A DNA stretch of 64,000 nt from JBGSMX01 sp963790405 (GTDB lineage: Bacteria; Actinomycetota; Coriobacteriia; Anaerosomatales; JAGXFU01). Made by a program: the position numbers and the translations under genes. The stretch is taken from contig CAWBOJ010000002.1 of assembly GCA_963790405.1 (NCBI GenBank), positions 248,001 to 312,000 on the forward strand. Direction: 5' to 3'. Shown piece by piece: positions 34,335-43,608 of this stretch (the stretch's first letter is position 1; each line of letters starts with the position of its first letter). Below the pieces are notes generated by a model that did not search any database, was not told where the DNA came from, and saw only the letters and a program-made list of their open reading frames with translations.

Positions 34335-37300
34335 CTACTCGAGCACCCCGGCCACCTCATCGCGTACGCTCTGGCTCACAGCCGCCGTGCCTCCGATGAA
34401 GTACACGGTGTCGATGTCGTCTTTGTTCGCCGAGAGACGCTGACGTGCAGCTGAGACCAGACTCGCCTGCTTGGTGAGCAGCAGCACCGAGTCCATCTGG
34501 CCGAGCATGGCCCCACCGGAAAGCGCGTCTGGGAACTCGAGACCTGTGGCGATACCCACGCCGTCCCAGTGCATCCCGTGCGCCACTCCGTAGTCGGCGA
34601 CCTTGGCGGCGGTGTCGTAGCGGTCCGTGCCGCCCACGCGTGTGACCTTCGAGGTGCCGAGCGCGGTGCGAACCGTTGCTTCGGTCGCAGCCGTGACCGC
34701 AGCCGGTCCGCCCAAGATGACGGCAGAATCCACCTTCGAAGGCAGATACGGCGTGCCACCGGTCTTGGCGAGCAGGATCGGCGCACCTGAAGAGGCTGCC
34801 AGAGGAGAGGCGCCCAGTGCATCTGGGAAGTTGTCGCCTGTGGCGATGTAGGCGCCGCCTGCGAACTTCGAGCCTTGCAGCCTGATCGTCTCATCGGCAA
34901 CCGCGTTGGCCGTGCCGTAGCGGCTCTGCCCTGCGAGACGTGTGACCGTGCCCGGAAAGCTTGGCGTTCAGTGCGTCTTCGACCGCTTGAGTCACCGCTG
35001 CGGTGCCGCCCAGGATGTAGGCGTTCGTGGCTTTCAGACGCGTGATCTCAGATACCACCGCTGACGGAAGCTCGCCTGGCTTGGTGAGCAGCAGCGGGCC
35101 TTCGACCGTCCCGGCGAGCGCCGCTCCACCGAGTGCGTCGGGCCAGTTCTCGCCCGTGGCGATCACGACCGTGCCAGCGCCTGATGGATAGGCTTCCTTG
35201 GAGGCTTCGACTGCGGTGCGGTAGCGGTCGGTGCCTGCGATGGGTACGAGCGCGACCTCCGGTGACACGACAGTGAAGCTTGCGGTGTTGTGCGGGAGCT
35301 CTTCGTTACCGACCACGTCGGTCGACCAGAACTCGAGCGTGTGCTCGCCGAGCTCGCTCACTACGAATGGACCCGCATACGCCTTTTGCACGCCGTCGAG
35401 TCTGTAGTACGTGTTCAAGACGCCAGAGCCGGCGCCGTCTGTGGGTGTGAGTTTGATGGTCGCGCTACCTGAGTACTCGGGGACACGATCGGAGGTCGTC
35501 GAAGGCGGAGTGGTGTCGATCTGGTATGGCCCCTCATGTGCCGTGCTCGTCCAGTTACCCGCGTTGTCGCGAGTCCGCACGTGCACGTACCAGGAACCGT
35601 CGGCAAGCGACGATGAGCTGAGCGAGGTCTGCGATTCCTCGTAGTCCTTGTTTGTGTCAGGCACGGTACCCGAGCCCGTATCCCACGCGACCGAGAAGCC
35701 GTCCACGCCCGAACCAGCGCCGTCGGTAGCACCTGACAGTGCGATGTCGACGGTCGCGTCGGTCGACCACACGGCCGGTGTGTGCGACGAACTCGAGATG
35801 CTCGGGTCGGTCGGGGCCGTGGTGTCGATGTTGACCTGGACGTGTGAGGTCGTGCCGCCGCGGTGGCCCTCTCCCACCGCTCGCACGTGGAAGTACCACT
35901 CACCGTCAGCCAGAGCGGAGTAGGACTTCGATGTGGGGAACCCGTCGATAACGGTGTCCGGTACCGTTGAGCCGTTCTGGTCGAGAGCGTACGAGTAGCC
36001 GACCGGCCCGTGCCCCACGTCGATGGCCAGGAGGCCAGTACCGTAGTCAGCAACGTAGGCGACATCGCCTGCGACCGCGACGCCCAGGGCGAGGCTCGGC
36101 GTGTCGTAGGTGCCGAGCAGTATCGGGGCTGCAGGGTTCGAGATGTCGATCAGCTGGAGGCCTGAGCTGTAGTCCGCCACGTAGGCGACATCGCCCGCGA
36201 CCGCGACACTCATGGCATTGCCCGACGTGTTGTAGGTGCCGAGCAGTGTCGGGGCTGCAGGGTTCGAGATGTCGATCATCTGCACACCGGAGTCCCAGTC
36301 AGCCACGTAGGCGACATCGCCTGCAACTGTGACACCCCAGGCGAAGTTCGGCGTGTCGTAGGTACCGAGCAGTGTCGGGGCTGCAGGGTTCGAGATGTCG
36401 ATCACCTGTAGACCGGAGCCGCCCCAATCCGCCACATAGGCGACATCGCCGGCGACCGCGATGCCCTTGGCTTCGCTCGGCGTGTCGTAAGAGCCCAGCA
36501 GCGTCGGGGCTGCAGGGTTCGAGATGTCGACCGCCTGTAGACCGGAGGTGTTGTCCGCCACGTAGGCGACATCGCCTGCGACCGCGACATCATGGGCATT
36601 GCCCGGCGTGTCGTAGGTGCCGAGCAGTGTCGGTGTTCCGGGCTCGGAGACGTCGATCGTCAGCAGACCGGAAGTGCCGTTCGCGACGTAGGCGACACCT
36701 CCCGCGACCGCAACGCCATAGGCGAAGTCCGGCGTGTCGTATGAACCGAGCAGCGTCGGGGCTACGGGGTCCGAGATGTCGATCATCTGCAGACCGGAGC
36801 TCTGGTCCGCCACGTAGGCGACATCACCCGCGACCGCGACGCCCAAGGCTGCGTCCGGCGTGTTGTACATGCCGAGCAGTGATGGCGGGTCGATGTCCGA
36901 GATGTCGACTGCCTGCAGACCGGAGATCTCATCGGCAACGTAGGCGACATCACCCGCGACCGCGACATTGTGGGCGTAGCCCGGCGTGTCGTATGAGCCG
37001 AGCAGCGTCGGGGCTACGGGGTTCGAGACGTCGATCATCTGGAGGCCGGACCCGAAATCCGCCACGTAGGCGACACCACCCGCGACCTCGACACCCCAGG
37101 CGTCGCCAGGCGTGTCGTAGGTGCCAAACAGTGATGGGGCTGCGGGGTTCGAGACGTCGATCATCTGGAGGCCGGACCCGAGATCCGCCACGTAGGCGAC
37201 ATCGCCCGCGACCGCGACACTCATGGCGCCGCCCGACGTGTTGTAGGTGCCGAGCAGTGTCGGGGCTGCAGGGTTCGAGATATCGATCATCAGGAGACCA

Positions 37301-37959
37301 GAGTTCTCGTCCGCAACGTAGGCGACACCACCCGCGACCGTGACACTGCGGGCGTAATCTGGCGTGTCGTAGGTGCCAAGCCACGTCGGGGCTGCGGGGT
37401 TCGAGATGTTGATCATCTGAAGACCGGCGTTGTTGTCCGCTACGTACGCGACATCGCCAGCGACCGCGACACCCAAGGCGTAGCCCGATGTGTCATAGGT
37501 GCCGAGCAGTGTCGGGGCTGCCGGGTTCGAGATGTCGATCATGTGCAAACCGGACATGCCGTCTGCCACGTAGGCGACATCGCCTGCGACCGCGATACCC
37601 CAGGCCAGGCCCGGAGTGTCGTAGGAGCCGAGAATCGTCGGCGTTCCGGGCTCAGAGATGTCGATCGTCTGCAGACCAGCGCCATAGTCCGCCACGTAGG
37701 CCACATCGCCCGCGACCGCTAGATCGTAGCCGCTGCCCGGCGTGTCGTAGGAGCCGAGCAGCGTCGGCAGGTCACTCGCAGCATCCCAGCTGAAGTCCGG
37801 CGAATCGTCCGAGTACCACGTGCTTTCGCTTGGATGGCTCGAAGACGACACATTCGATACCGGTGGCACAGCTGCGAACGCCGAAATGGACATGATCACC
37901 ATACAAACGGCCAGCAACACCACAAACCCTGATCTCGCTGCGAATCGTCGAGCCTTCAT
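34335..37959 (-). CDS. Giant LVIVD-propeller CWB2 surface protein (one frameshift)
   Basis: The start is ATG 37959 behind GGAGGTTGCGCCG, with a signal peptide ending near SAFAA. Residues ~65-650 are 14 consecutive ~42-residue LVIVD repeats (core AVAGDVAYVAD...GLQMIDISNPAAP). Three Ig/FN3-like beta domains (~655-930) and three CWB2 repeats follow. The frame breaks near 34955, just after the first CWB2 repeat. Removing one base in a short G run joins it to the frame that ends at 34335 and gives about 1,207 residues. LVIVD repeats form beta-propeller blades, so the protein would display propellers outside the wall-anchoring CWB2 trimer. Confidence 0.85.
36001..37767 (-). repeat. Fourteen tandem ~126-bp repeats encoding LVIVD blades
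   Basis: Fourteen direct repeats of about 126 bases each encode one blade. Repeats 5 and 13 and repeats 9 and 10 are closer to each other than to the rest, suggesting expansion by unequal crossover. Unit 11 has one extra codon. Confidence 0.9.
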
Positions 37960-38116
37960 CGGCGCAACCTCCAAGAATGGTCCAGCATCTGTCGCGGGCT
38001 ACATCAAAATCGCACGTTGTAGGCAAACATCGCCGGTCGCACCGGTCGCGCCGGCCCCCAGCACCGCAGACAAGCGGTGTCACCGATCCATAAGCCAGAT
38101 TCAGGATAGCGCATGA

Positions 38117-38143
38117 AGGCCCCGGCGACATGCGCCGAGGCCT
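38117..38143. terminator. Terminator of tRNA-Val
   Basis: The hairpin AGGCCcCGGCG/CGCCGaGGCCT with a five-base loop lies ten bases beyond the CCA end of tRNA-Val on the minus strand. Confidence 0.6.
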
Positions 38144-38153
38144 CGAAAGTTGC

Positions 38154-38228
38154 TGGTGGGCGATACAGGATTTGAACCTGTGACTTCCTCCTTGTAAGGG
38201 AGGCACTCTCCCGCTGAGTTAATCGCCC
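38154..38228 (-). tRNA. tRNA-Val (TAC)
   Basis: Complete cloverleaf: acceptor GGGCGAT/ATCGCCC, anticodon stem CCTCC/GGAGG around CTTACAA (anticodon TAC), T loop TTCAAAT and encoded CCA. Confidence 0.95.
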
Positions 38229-38284
38229 GTATGTCGTCGTCTCCGGAAGCGAGGCGCGAGAGTCATTCTAGCAGTGCGGTGCGC

Positions 38285-38575
38285 CATCTCCACATTCTCT
38301 TCGCAACCGATTCATACGACCTCCTCGGCGGCGCGCGATACTCGACCTACGCACAAGCACACGACGACCGCGAGTGGCAGCGCGAGAGTCAACCTTCTTC
38401 AACTCCCTTCCCATGCGGAACTGGGGTCCCCACCTCAGGGGCCCCTCTTCCGTATGTCCGAGGATTGCAAGGCCGGCGCGTGGGGGACAATACAGCTCGA
38501 CCCGCCCGTCGCGACCTCCCGCCTGCAACGACACCCCGCACGACCTGTCATTCGCTGGTGAAGGGGAATCCGGGT
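38285..38575 (+). promoter_or_regulatory. Conserved leader of lipoprotein gene 1, with hairpin
   Basis: This ~290-base non-coding leader is strongly conserved with the leader of the second lipoprotein gene (40051-40337). It contains a hairpin at 38423-38445 (GGGGTCC/GGGCCCC) followed by a short T-rich run. About 25 bases on comes a possible promoter (TTGCAA near 38466 and ACAATAC near 38490). The hairpin pairs differ from those in copy 2 yet keep pairing. Confidence 0.55.
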
Positions 38576-39997
38576 ATGAAGCGTCTCGCGTTCGCTACCA
38601 CAGCACTTGCGATCCTGCTGCTCGCGTCCGGTTGCACGGCCAGCGAGCCGGCTCCTGGCGACTCGGCCGACGCTCCAACTGCCGAGCCCACGCACGCAAT
38701 CGTGTTCGTCAGCGAGGAGTGGACGAACCCGGCCGAGCCCGCCACACCCGAAGAGGCCGCGACCATGCATGGCACCGGCTGGCGTATCCTCGCAATCGAT
38801 CTTGCAAGCGGCGAAGAGCGCGTTCTTGCCGAGGAATCCTCGGCCACTGCTCCGCCTGGCCAGCCGCCGGCGCTCTCGCCCGACGGCACGCAGCTGTTGT
38901 ACGGGACGTGGGACATGCGCCCGGAGACCAACTACGTGCCTCACATGAGCAACTTCTCGGCCGCTATGCAACTGCACCTGCTCGACTTGCGCACAGGGGA
39001 TCAGAGCGATGTGTGCTCCGCGACCGTGCGGTCGTTCGGCTGGGACGGCAGCGACATCGTCGCAACGACGTGGCGTGGCGCGTGGCTCGTAAGCCGAGAC
39101 GCCAACGGTGGAGTCACGTACACCTCGCCACCGCCCAACGCCGTGATCCGCGTGAGCGGGAGCACTGTCACCACCATCGTTCCTGAGGTCCCGACGCCGG
39201 ATGACGTCGACCTCGAAGGCGATGGCATAGTGAGACAGCTCAATTACCTCGGCTCGGATGAGGGCGATCTGTACTTCGAGGAGGGCCCGGCTGGCTACTA
39301 TGCATTCGACTCGGCATCATCTCGTGTCTGGCGGATTCGCAGTGGAGAGACCTCGCCGACACTGGCCCTGGATCTCGATCGGGACTCAGGCTGGGGAGCG
39401 ACGGGCGGACCATACCAGAGTCTGCCGCTGACCGGCTTCATGGCCAGCAGCATGAGCGGTGCCTGGCTTGCCGAGGGGCTGCTGCCTACTCGGCAGTGGT
39501 ACTACGACGATGTCAAGCAGCCCGACGGCTCGTTCAGGACCGAGGAGACGTCGATCTCTGTGTTGGTGCGGCGCGCCTCGGACATGCAGATAGAGCGGTC
39601 GTTCGAGATGACCGGCAGTACACCGTTTTCGGAGAAGACCGTGTTTCCCGTCTTCGACGTCGGCGTGACGCGCTGGCTCGACCAACGCCATCTCGAGCCG
39701 CCCACCGCACCGGAAGCGGGGATGTGGCTGTGCGAGACCGACGCCGCCTCGCTTGAGACCACACCGGTTGCACTGATGTCCGCAGACGACACGCTCGGCG
39801 AGGCGCTCGGCTACATCGGGTCCGATCTCAACGTGCTCTACACCACGGGCAACAACACGTTCGGATCGCTCGCACCCCGAACCCTGCGGCTGTGGGACCG
39901 CTCGACAGGAGACAGCCGGGAACTCGCTGCCTTCGAGGGCAAACACGAGCTCACCAACTTCATGCTGGCCTACGTCGGCGGCACAGTGCTCGAGTAG
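38576..39997 (+). CDS. Lipoprotein with propeller-like domain, paralogue 1
   Basis: ATG 38576 gives 473 residues. Residues 1-21 form a lipoprotein signal peptide ending in the lipobox LASGC, so Cys21 would be lipidated and the protein fixed to the outer face of the membrane. The body repeats beta-strand patterns like those of TolB/WD-type propellers (PALSPDGTQLLYGTW, VRSFGWDGSDIVAT, SRVWRIRSGETSPTLAL). It is close to the gene at 40338 along its full length, and they are a tandem duplication including the leader. Function is unknown; a binding or sensing role at the cell surface is inferred. Confidence 0.85.
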   Translation: MKRLAFATTALAILLLASGCTASEPAPGDSADAPTAEPTHAIVFVSEEWTNPAEPATPEEAATMHGTGWRILAIDLASGEERVLAEESSATAPPGQPPALSPDGTQLLYGTWDMRPETNYVPHMSNFSAAMQLHLLDLRTGDQSDVCSATVRSFGWDGSDIVATTWRGAWLVSRDANGGVTYTSPPPNAVIRVSGSTVTTIVPEVPTPDDVDLEGDGIVRQLNYLGSDEGDLYFEEGPAGYYAFDSASSRVWRIRSGETSPTLALDLDRDSGWGATGGPYQSLPLTGFMASSMSGAWLAEGLLPTRQWYYDDVKQPDGSFRTEETSISVLVRRASDMQIERSFEMTGSTPFSEKTVFPVFDVGVTRWLDQRHLEPPTAPEAGMWLCETDAASLETTPVALMSADDTLGEALGYIGSDLNVLYTTGNNTFGSLAPRTLRLWDRSTGDSRELAAFEGKHELTNFMLAYVGGTVLE

Positions 39998-40050
39998 GCG
40001 CGGTCGAAACGGCGGTCGGCCAAATGGGGTACATTCGCCGGAGAGATTGC

Positions 40051-40337
40051 ATCTCCACATTCTCTCCGCAACCACTTCATAGGGCCTCCTCGGCAGGGGG
40101 AGATACTCACATCAGACAAGAACGAACGACGATCGTGTTGCCGGCACGAGAGTCAACCTTCTTCACCTCCCTTCCCATGCGGAACAGGGGCCTCCGATAC
40201 AGGGGGCCCCTTTCCGCGTGCCTGAGGATTGCGATTCCGGCGCGGGGGGACAATACAACTCGACCGGCCTGTCGCGAACTCCCGCCCGCAACGACAACCC
40301 ACACGACCTGTCTTTCGCTAGTGAAGGGGATCTGGGG
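40051..40337 (+). promoter_or_regulatory. Conserved leader of lipoprotein gene 2, with hairpin
   Basis: This is the counterpart of the 38285-38575 leader. The hairpin at 40186-40211 pairs AGGGGCC with GGCCCCT and is followed by TTTCC. Sequence around the putative promoter (TTGCGA ... ACAATAC) and up to the start codon is conserved. As the upstream neighbours differ, conservation points to a function tied to the lipoprotein genes. Confidence 0.55.
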
Positions 40338-41753
40338 ATGAAGCGTCTTGCGCTCGCTACCGCGGTACTTGCGATTCTGCTGTTCGCGTCCGGGTGCACG
40401 GCCAGCGAGCCGGTCTCCGAGAGCCCGATGAGCACCGCCATCCCCGAGCCGACCCATGCGGTCGTGCTGGTCACCGACAGCTGGACGGAGCCCTCGCCAC
40501 CCGAGTCGGGGGGCACCATCCCGACCGTGCACGGCTTGAGCTGGCGCGTCTCGGCAATCGAGCTGTCGACCGGTGAAGAGCGCATTCTTGCCGAGGAGAC
40601 CTCCCAGACCACCTTCCCGCTGCAGGTGCCTGTAATCTCCCCCGACGGAACCGAACTGCTGTACGCGACGATGGAGCTTCCCGCCGAAGCCCTGCCGCTC
40701 TCGCGCGGAGGGTGGTGGGAGTCCATGCGACTCCACCGGCTCGACTTGGACACAGGCGAGAGCAGCGAGGTGTGCTCGGCAACCGTGCGTTCCTTCGGAT
40801 GGGACGGCGCGGACATCATCGTGACTCTCTGGCGGGATATGTGGCATTTCGACACTGGCCCCGACGCTGGCGGCTTCACGTCGCCGCCACCGAACGCCGT
40901 GCTCCGCGTGAGCGGCAGCGCCATCACTACCATCGTGCCCGAGGTTCCCACTCCCAGCGATGTCGACCGCGAGGGAGGTATGCGCGGCCAGCTCGAGTAC
41001 CTGGGTTCCGACCGGGAAGATCTCTACTTCCATGAAATCCCCGATGCATTCGGGTACTCCCTAGGTCCGCAACCAACGCGCGTCTGGCGAATCCGCAGCG
41101 GAGAGACATCCCCGACAATCGCCCTTCAGCTCGACCAGGGGATGGCGTGGGCAGAACCCGGAGGGCCGCACGAGAGCCTGCCCGGGGGAGACGGCATGTA
41201 CGGACCCCCCATGGAGCAACACCTGAGCGAAGAGCTGTTCCCGACACGGCAATGGTACTTCACCACGGTCGAGCATCCCGGCGGGTGGTTCGACACCGCC
41301 GAGACCTCCGCAGCAATTCTGGTGCGACGGGCCGAGAACATGCGGGTCGAACGCTCCTTCGAGACCACCAACGCCGAACCGCTGCCGGGTCATCGAGTTC
41401 AGCCAGTGTTCGACGCGGGTGTGACACGCTGGCTCGACCAGCGCCGCCTCGGCCCGCCGACCGTGCCCGAGGAGGGGCTGTGGCTGTGTGAGACCGATGC
41501 GGCCTCGCTCGAAACCACCTCGATCGCGCTGCTCGCACGCAGCAAGACGCTCGGCACGGCGCTCGGCTACATCGGAAGCGACCTCGACGTGCTCTTCGCC
41601 ACGGGCAACAACAACTTCATGCCTCCGGCGCCTCGCGCGATCTTCCTGTGGGACCGATCTTCGGGCGACCGCCGAACACTAATCGAACTCGAGGGAAGCC
41701 ACGACACCAGCTTGATGACGATCACGTACGTTGGCGGCGTGGCACTAGAGTAG
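40338..41753 (+). CDS. Lipoprotein with propeller-like domain, paralogue 2
   Basis: ATG 40338 gives 471 residues with the same lipobox (FASGC) and colinear sequence to paralogue 1: GEERILAEE, VSPDG-type strand turns, VRSFGWDGADI, VWRIRSGETSPTIAL and a common C-terminal YVGGVALE. The proteins differ mainly in the Pro/Ser linker after the lipid anchor and in surface loops. It is predicted to be membrane-anchored outside the cell. A hairpin at 41782-41807 follows. Confidence 0.85.
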   Translation: MKRLALATAVLAILLFASGCTASEPVSESPMSTAIPEPTHAVVLVTDSWTEPSPPESGGTIPTVHGLSWRVSAIELSTGEERILAEETSQTTFPLQVPVISPDGTELLYATMELPAEALPLSRGGWWESMRLHRLDLDTGESSEVCSATVRSFGWDGADIIVTLWRDMWHFDTGPDAGGFTSPPPNAVLRVSGSAITTIVPEVPTPSDVDREGGMRGQLEYLGSDREDLYFHEIPDAFGYSLGPQPTRVWRIRSGETSPTIALQLDQGMAWAEPGGPHESLPGGDGMYGPPMEQHLSEELFPTRQWYFTTVEHPGGWFDTAETSAAILVRRAENMRVERSFETTNAEPLPGHRVQPVFDAGVTRWLDQRRLGPPTVPEEGLWLCETDAASLETTSIALLARSKTLGTALGYIGSDLDVLFATGNNNFMPPAPRAIFLWDRSSGDRRTLIELEGSHDTSLMTITYVGGVALE

Positions 41754-41781
41754 CCGCGCTCGGAACACGCACAGCATATGC

Positions 41782-41807
41782 AAGGACCGCCGACGTGGGC
41801 GGCCCTT
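41782..41807. terminator. Hairpin between lipoprotein 2 and tRNA-Glu(CUC)
   Basis: The stem AAGGaCCGCC/GGCGGcCCTT with a six-base loop can end both the lipoprotein transcript and the tRNA transcript from the other strand. Confidence 0.65.
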
Positions 41808-41818
41808 CAGCTGTCTCT

Positions 41819-41894
41819 TGGTGCCCCCAGAAGAATTCGAATCTCCGTTTCCGCCTTGAGCGGGCGGTGTCCTTGGCCACTAGACGATGGGGGC
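41819..41894 (-). tRNA. tRNA-Glu (CTC)
   Basis: Complete cloverleaf: acceptor GCCCCCA, anticodon stem CCGCC/GGCGG around CGCTCAA (anticodon CTC), T loop ATTCGAA and encoded CCA. No extra 3'-end copy lies next to it. Confidence 0.95.
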
Positions 41895-41973
41895 ATCCGT
41901 CAGTCTCGCCCAGTCACGCGAGCGAGGCAAGCTGGCGCGATGAACTCAGCAGCTTCCGTGCCGCTCGGCGCAC

Positions 41974-43302
41974 TCAGTACGTGCCGAGAAGCTCGACTTG
42001 CCAGGGTTCCGCTCCAGCGGGCACCAGTTCCCACACCGGCATCGCGCTGCCGGTGTCGCGCGAGTAGCGGTTCAGCGACTCGCCGTTCTCGGCAGACAGC
42101 ACGTAGAGGAAGTCGCCGGAGGGCAGATAGCTCAGCGGATATGCAAGCGTCTCGAACGGACCTGCGGGAGTCGCCGAGGCGATGAGCGATTCGCCCTCCG
42201 AAGTGACCTCGTAGAGCGCGAGGTTCGAGACCGCCGCGTAGCGCGTTCGCGATTCCAGCCAGCGGCCGTCGTGGTAGGGGTCGCGAACGGTTGCTACCGC
42301 GAACTCCTCGGCAGGTGGGCTGTTCCCCATTATCGGATAGAACGTCTGGACCCGGCTTTCCTCGGCCATGACCGCGCCGTCGCGGATTCGGTACGTGCGC
42401 ACGGGAAACGTGATGGTCGCGACATGGGATCCGTGCCACGCGCCGCAGCTGGTCCTATAACGCAGCTCGACCTCAAGCGTGTCGTCGGGATCGAGTAGCC
42501 CGGGGGTACCGAGCACGCACGGCGATTCGAACAGGTCCTCGCCCTCGAGTGTCGCGGCGGGCTCGAACGTCTGCCGGTAGGTGGGCGGGTCGAACTCGGT
42601 GAAGCGGACGATCCGTTCCAGCGCGCCTCCTTCGACGGGCACGCGCCACAGGCCTGTTGCCGACACGATCGCCGGCGCGCCTCGCCACTCGCGCTGCCCT
42701 TCAAACAGGTAGAGCCACTCGTCGTCGGCAGCGATCACCGACAGCGCCGCGGGTACTTCGTCGTACACGTCGTCCGAGTCGGCGAGGCTCGTGAGCGTGA
42801 CGGACGTATCCTCGGACACGCCGAAGCGGAGTAGCCGGCGATTCAGATACGGGCCCGGGGGTTCACCGAGCGGGCGCTCGTTGTAGAGCCACGCCACCGC
42901 GTCGCCATCCGGTGTCCAGCTGCACGAGCCGGTGATCGAACCCGCAACGAGCGTGGTGTCCGCGGTCGACGCGATATCGAACACGTGCAGCGACGGAGTC
43001 TTGATGGTCGAGTTGACGCTCGGGTCGAGCGCGTAGAGGATCTTCGAGCCATCCGGGGAGAGTGCAGGCTGCGCCAGACCTGCGAACCTCGGCGTGAGCG
43101 TCGTGACCTCGGAGCCGTCCAGCGCCACGTCCACGAAGTGGTGCCAGTCGCCGCGCGAGATCACGAGGACCGCGTTCGTCGGCTCGACCTGCGGCGGTTC
43201 CGACTGAGTCGTCGTCTCATCGCTCGAACATGCCGAGAGACCCACCAGCAGCAGTCCGGACAACAGGGCTGACAGAATCCCCTGGGTGATTCGCACGATC
43301 AT
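41974..43302 (-). CDS. Lipoprotein with TolB-like propeller pattern, third member
   Basis: The start at ATG 43302 follows GGAAGGGGCG. The 442-residue protein has a lipobox (VGLSAC, Cys ~26) and propeller-like turns (ALSPDGSKILYAL, SWTPDGDAVAWLY, YVLSAENGES). It is distantly like the two lipoproteins at 38576 and 40338 but on the opposite strand and without their leader. It is predicted to sit on the outer membrane leaflet side of the cytoplasmic membrane. The ATG overlaps the TGA of the small membrane protein gene upstream. Confidence 0.82.
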   Translation of the reverse strand: MIVRITQGILSALLSGLLLVGLSACSSDETTTQSEPPQVEPTNAVLVISRGDWHHFVDVALDGSEVTTLTPRFAGLAQPALSPDGSKILYALDPSVNSTIKTPSLHVFDIASTADTTLVAGSITGSCSWTPDGDAVAWLYNERPLGEPPGPYLNRRLLRFGVSEDTSVTLTSLADSDDVYDEVPAALSVIAADDEWLYLFEGQREWRGAPAIVSATGLWRVPVEGGALERIVRFTEFDPPTYRQTFEPAATLEGEDLFESPCVLGTPGLLDPDDTLEVELRYRTSCGAWHGSHVATITFPVRTYRIRDGAVMAEESRVQTFYPIMGNSPPAEEFAVATVRDPYHDGRWLESRTRYAAVSNLALYEVTSEGESLIASATPAGPFETLAYPLSYLPSGDFLYVLSAENGESLNRYSRDTGSAMPVWELVPAGAEPWQVELLGTY

Positions 43303-43508
43303 CGCCCCTTCCGACGCACCCCCCGCGCGACCAGTGCCCCTCCGCCCAGGATTGCCGCAATCCCCGGCCCCGGCAAGACAAGCATCGGAATGCCGAGCGC
43401 GATGAGCGCCGTCCCGCCGAGAATCGAGCCGATGCCAGTGCCACGCGAACGGGCGGTGTTGGCATCGGTGGCAGCGTTGCTCTCGTGGTGTTTGGGATTG
43501 CGAGTCAT
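43299..43508 (-). CDS. Small membrane protein with glycine-rich double helix
   Basis: This 69-residue protein has a charged N-terminus and a long hydrophobic Gly-rich segment with a PGPGIAAILGG turn. The turn resembles the PGPGW-type two-helix transmembrane proteins. ATGA overlap with the lipoprotein gene at 43302 suggests coupled translation. Confidence 0.7.
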   Translation of the reverse strand: MTRNPKHHESNAATDANTARSRGTGIGSILGGTALIALGIPMLVLPGPGIAAILGGGALVARGVRRKGR

Positions 43509-43535
43509 AGCCGTATTCTACCCGCCACGTGACGC

Positions 43536-43563
43536 AAACGGACCCGCCGAAGCGGGCCCGTTT
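43536..43563 (-). terminator. Terminator of NHL-CWB2 gene A
   Basis: The stem AAACGGaCCCGC/GCGGGcCCGTTT has a four-base loop and lies 45 bases past the stop. Near-identical hairpins end genes B and C. Confidence 0.75.
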
Positions 43564-43608
43564 CTGAAGCGTTGTCACGCCATGCGTGTGTGCAATCCGG
43601 CGTGTTGG

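Noticed and set aside
36001..37767. Regular direct repeats that could suggest a CRISPR-like array
   Set aside because: The ~126-base units are fully coding, have no unique spacers between them and translate into LVIVD blades. No cas genes are present.
41819..41894. tRNA-Glu(CUC) as a third cassette-bearing tRNA
   Set aside because: No second copy of its 3' end was found on the downstream side. The next gene there is the lipoprotein, with a shared terminator hairpin.
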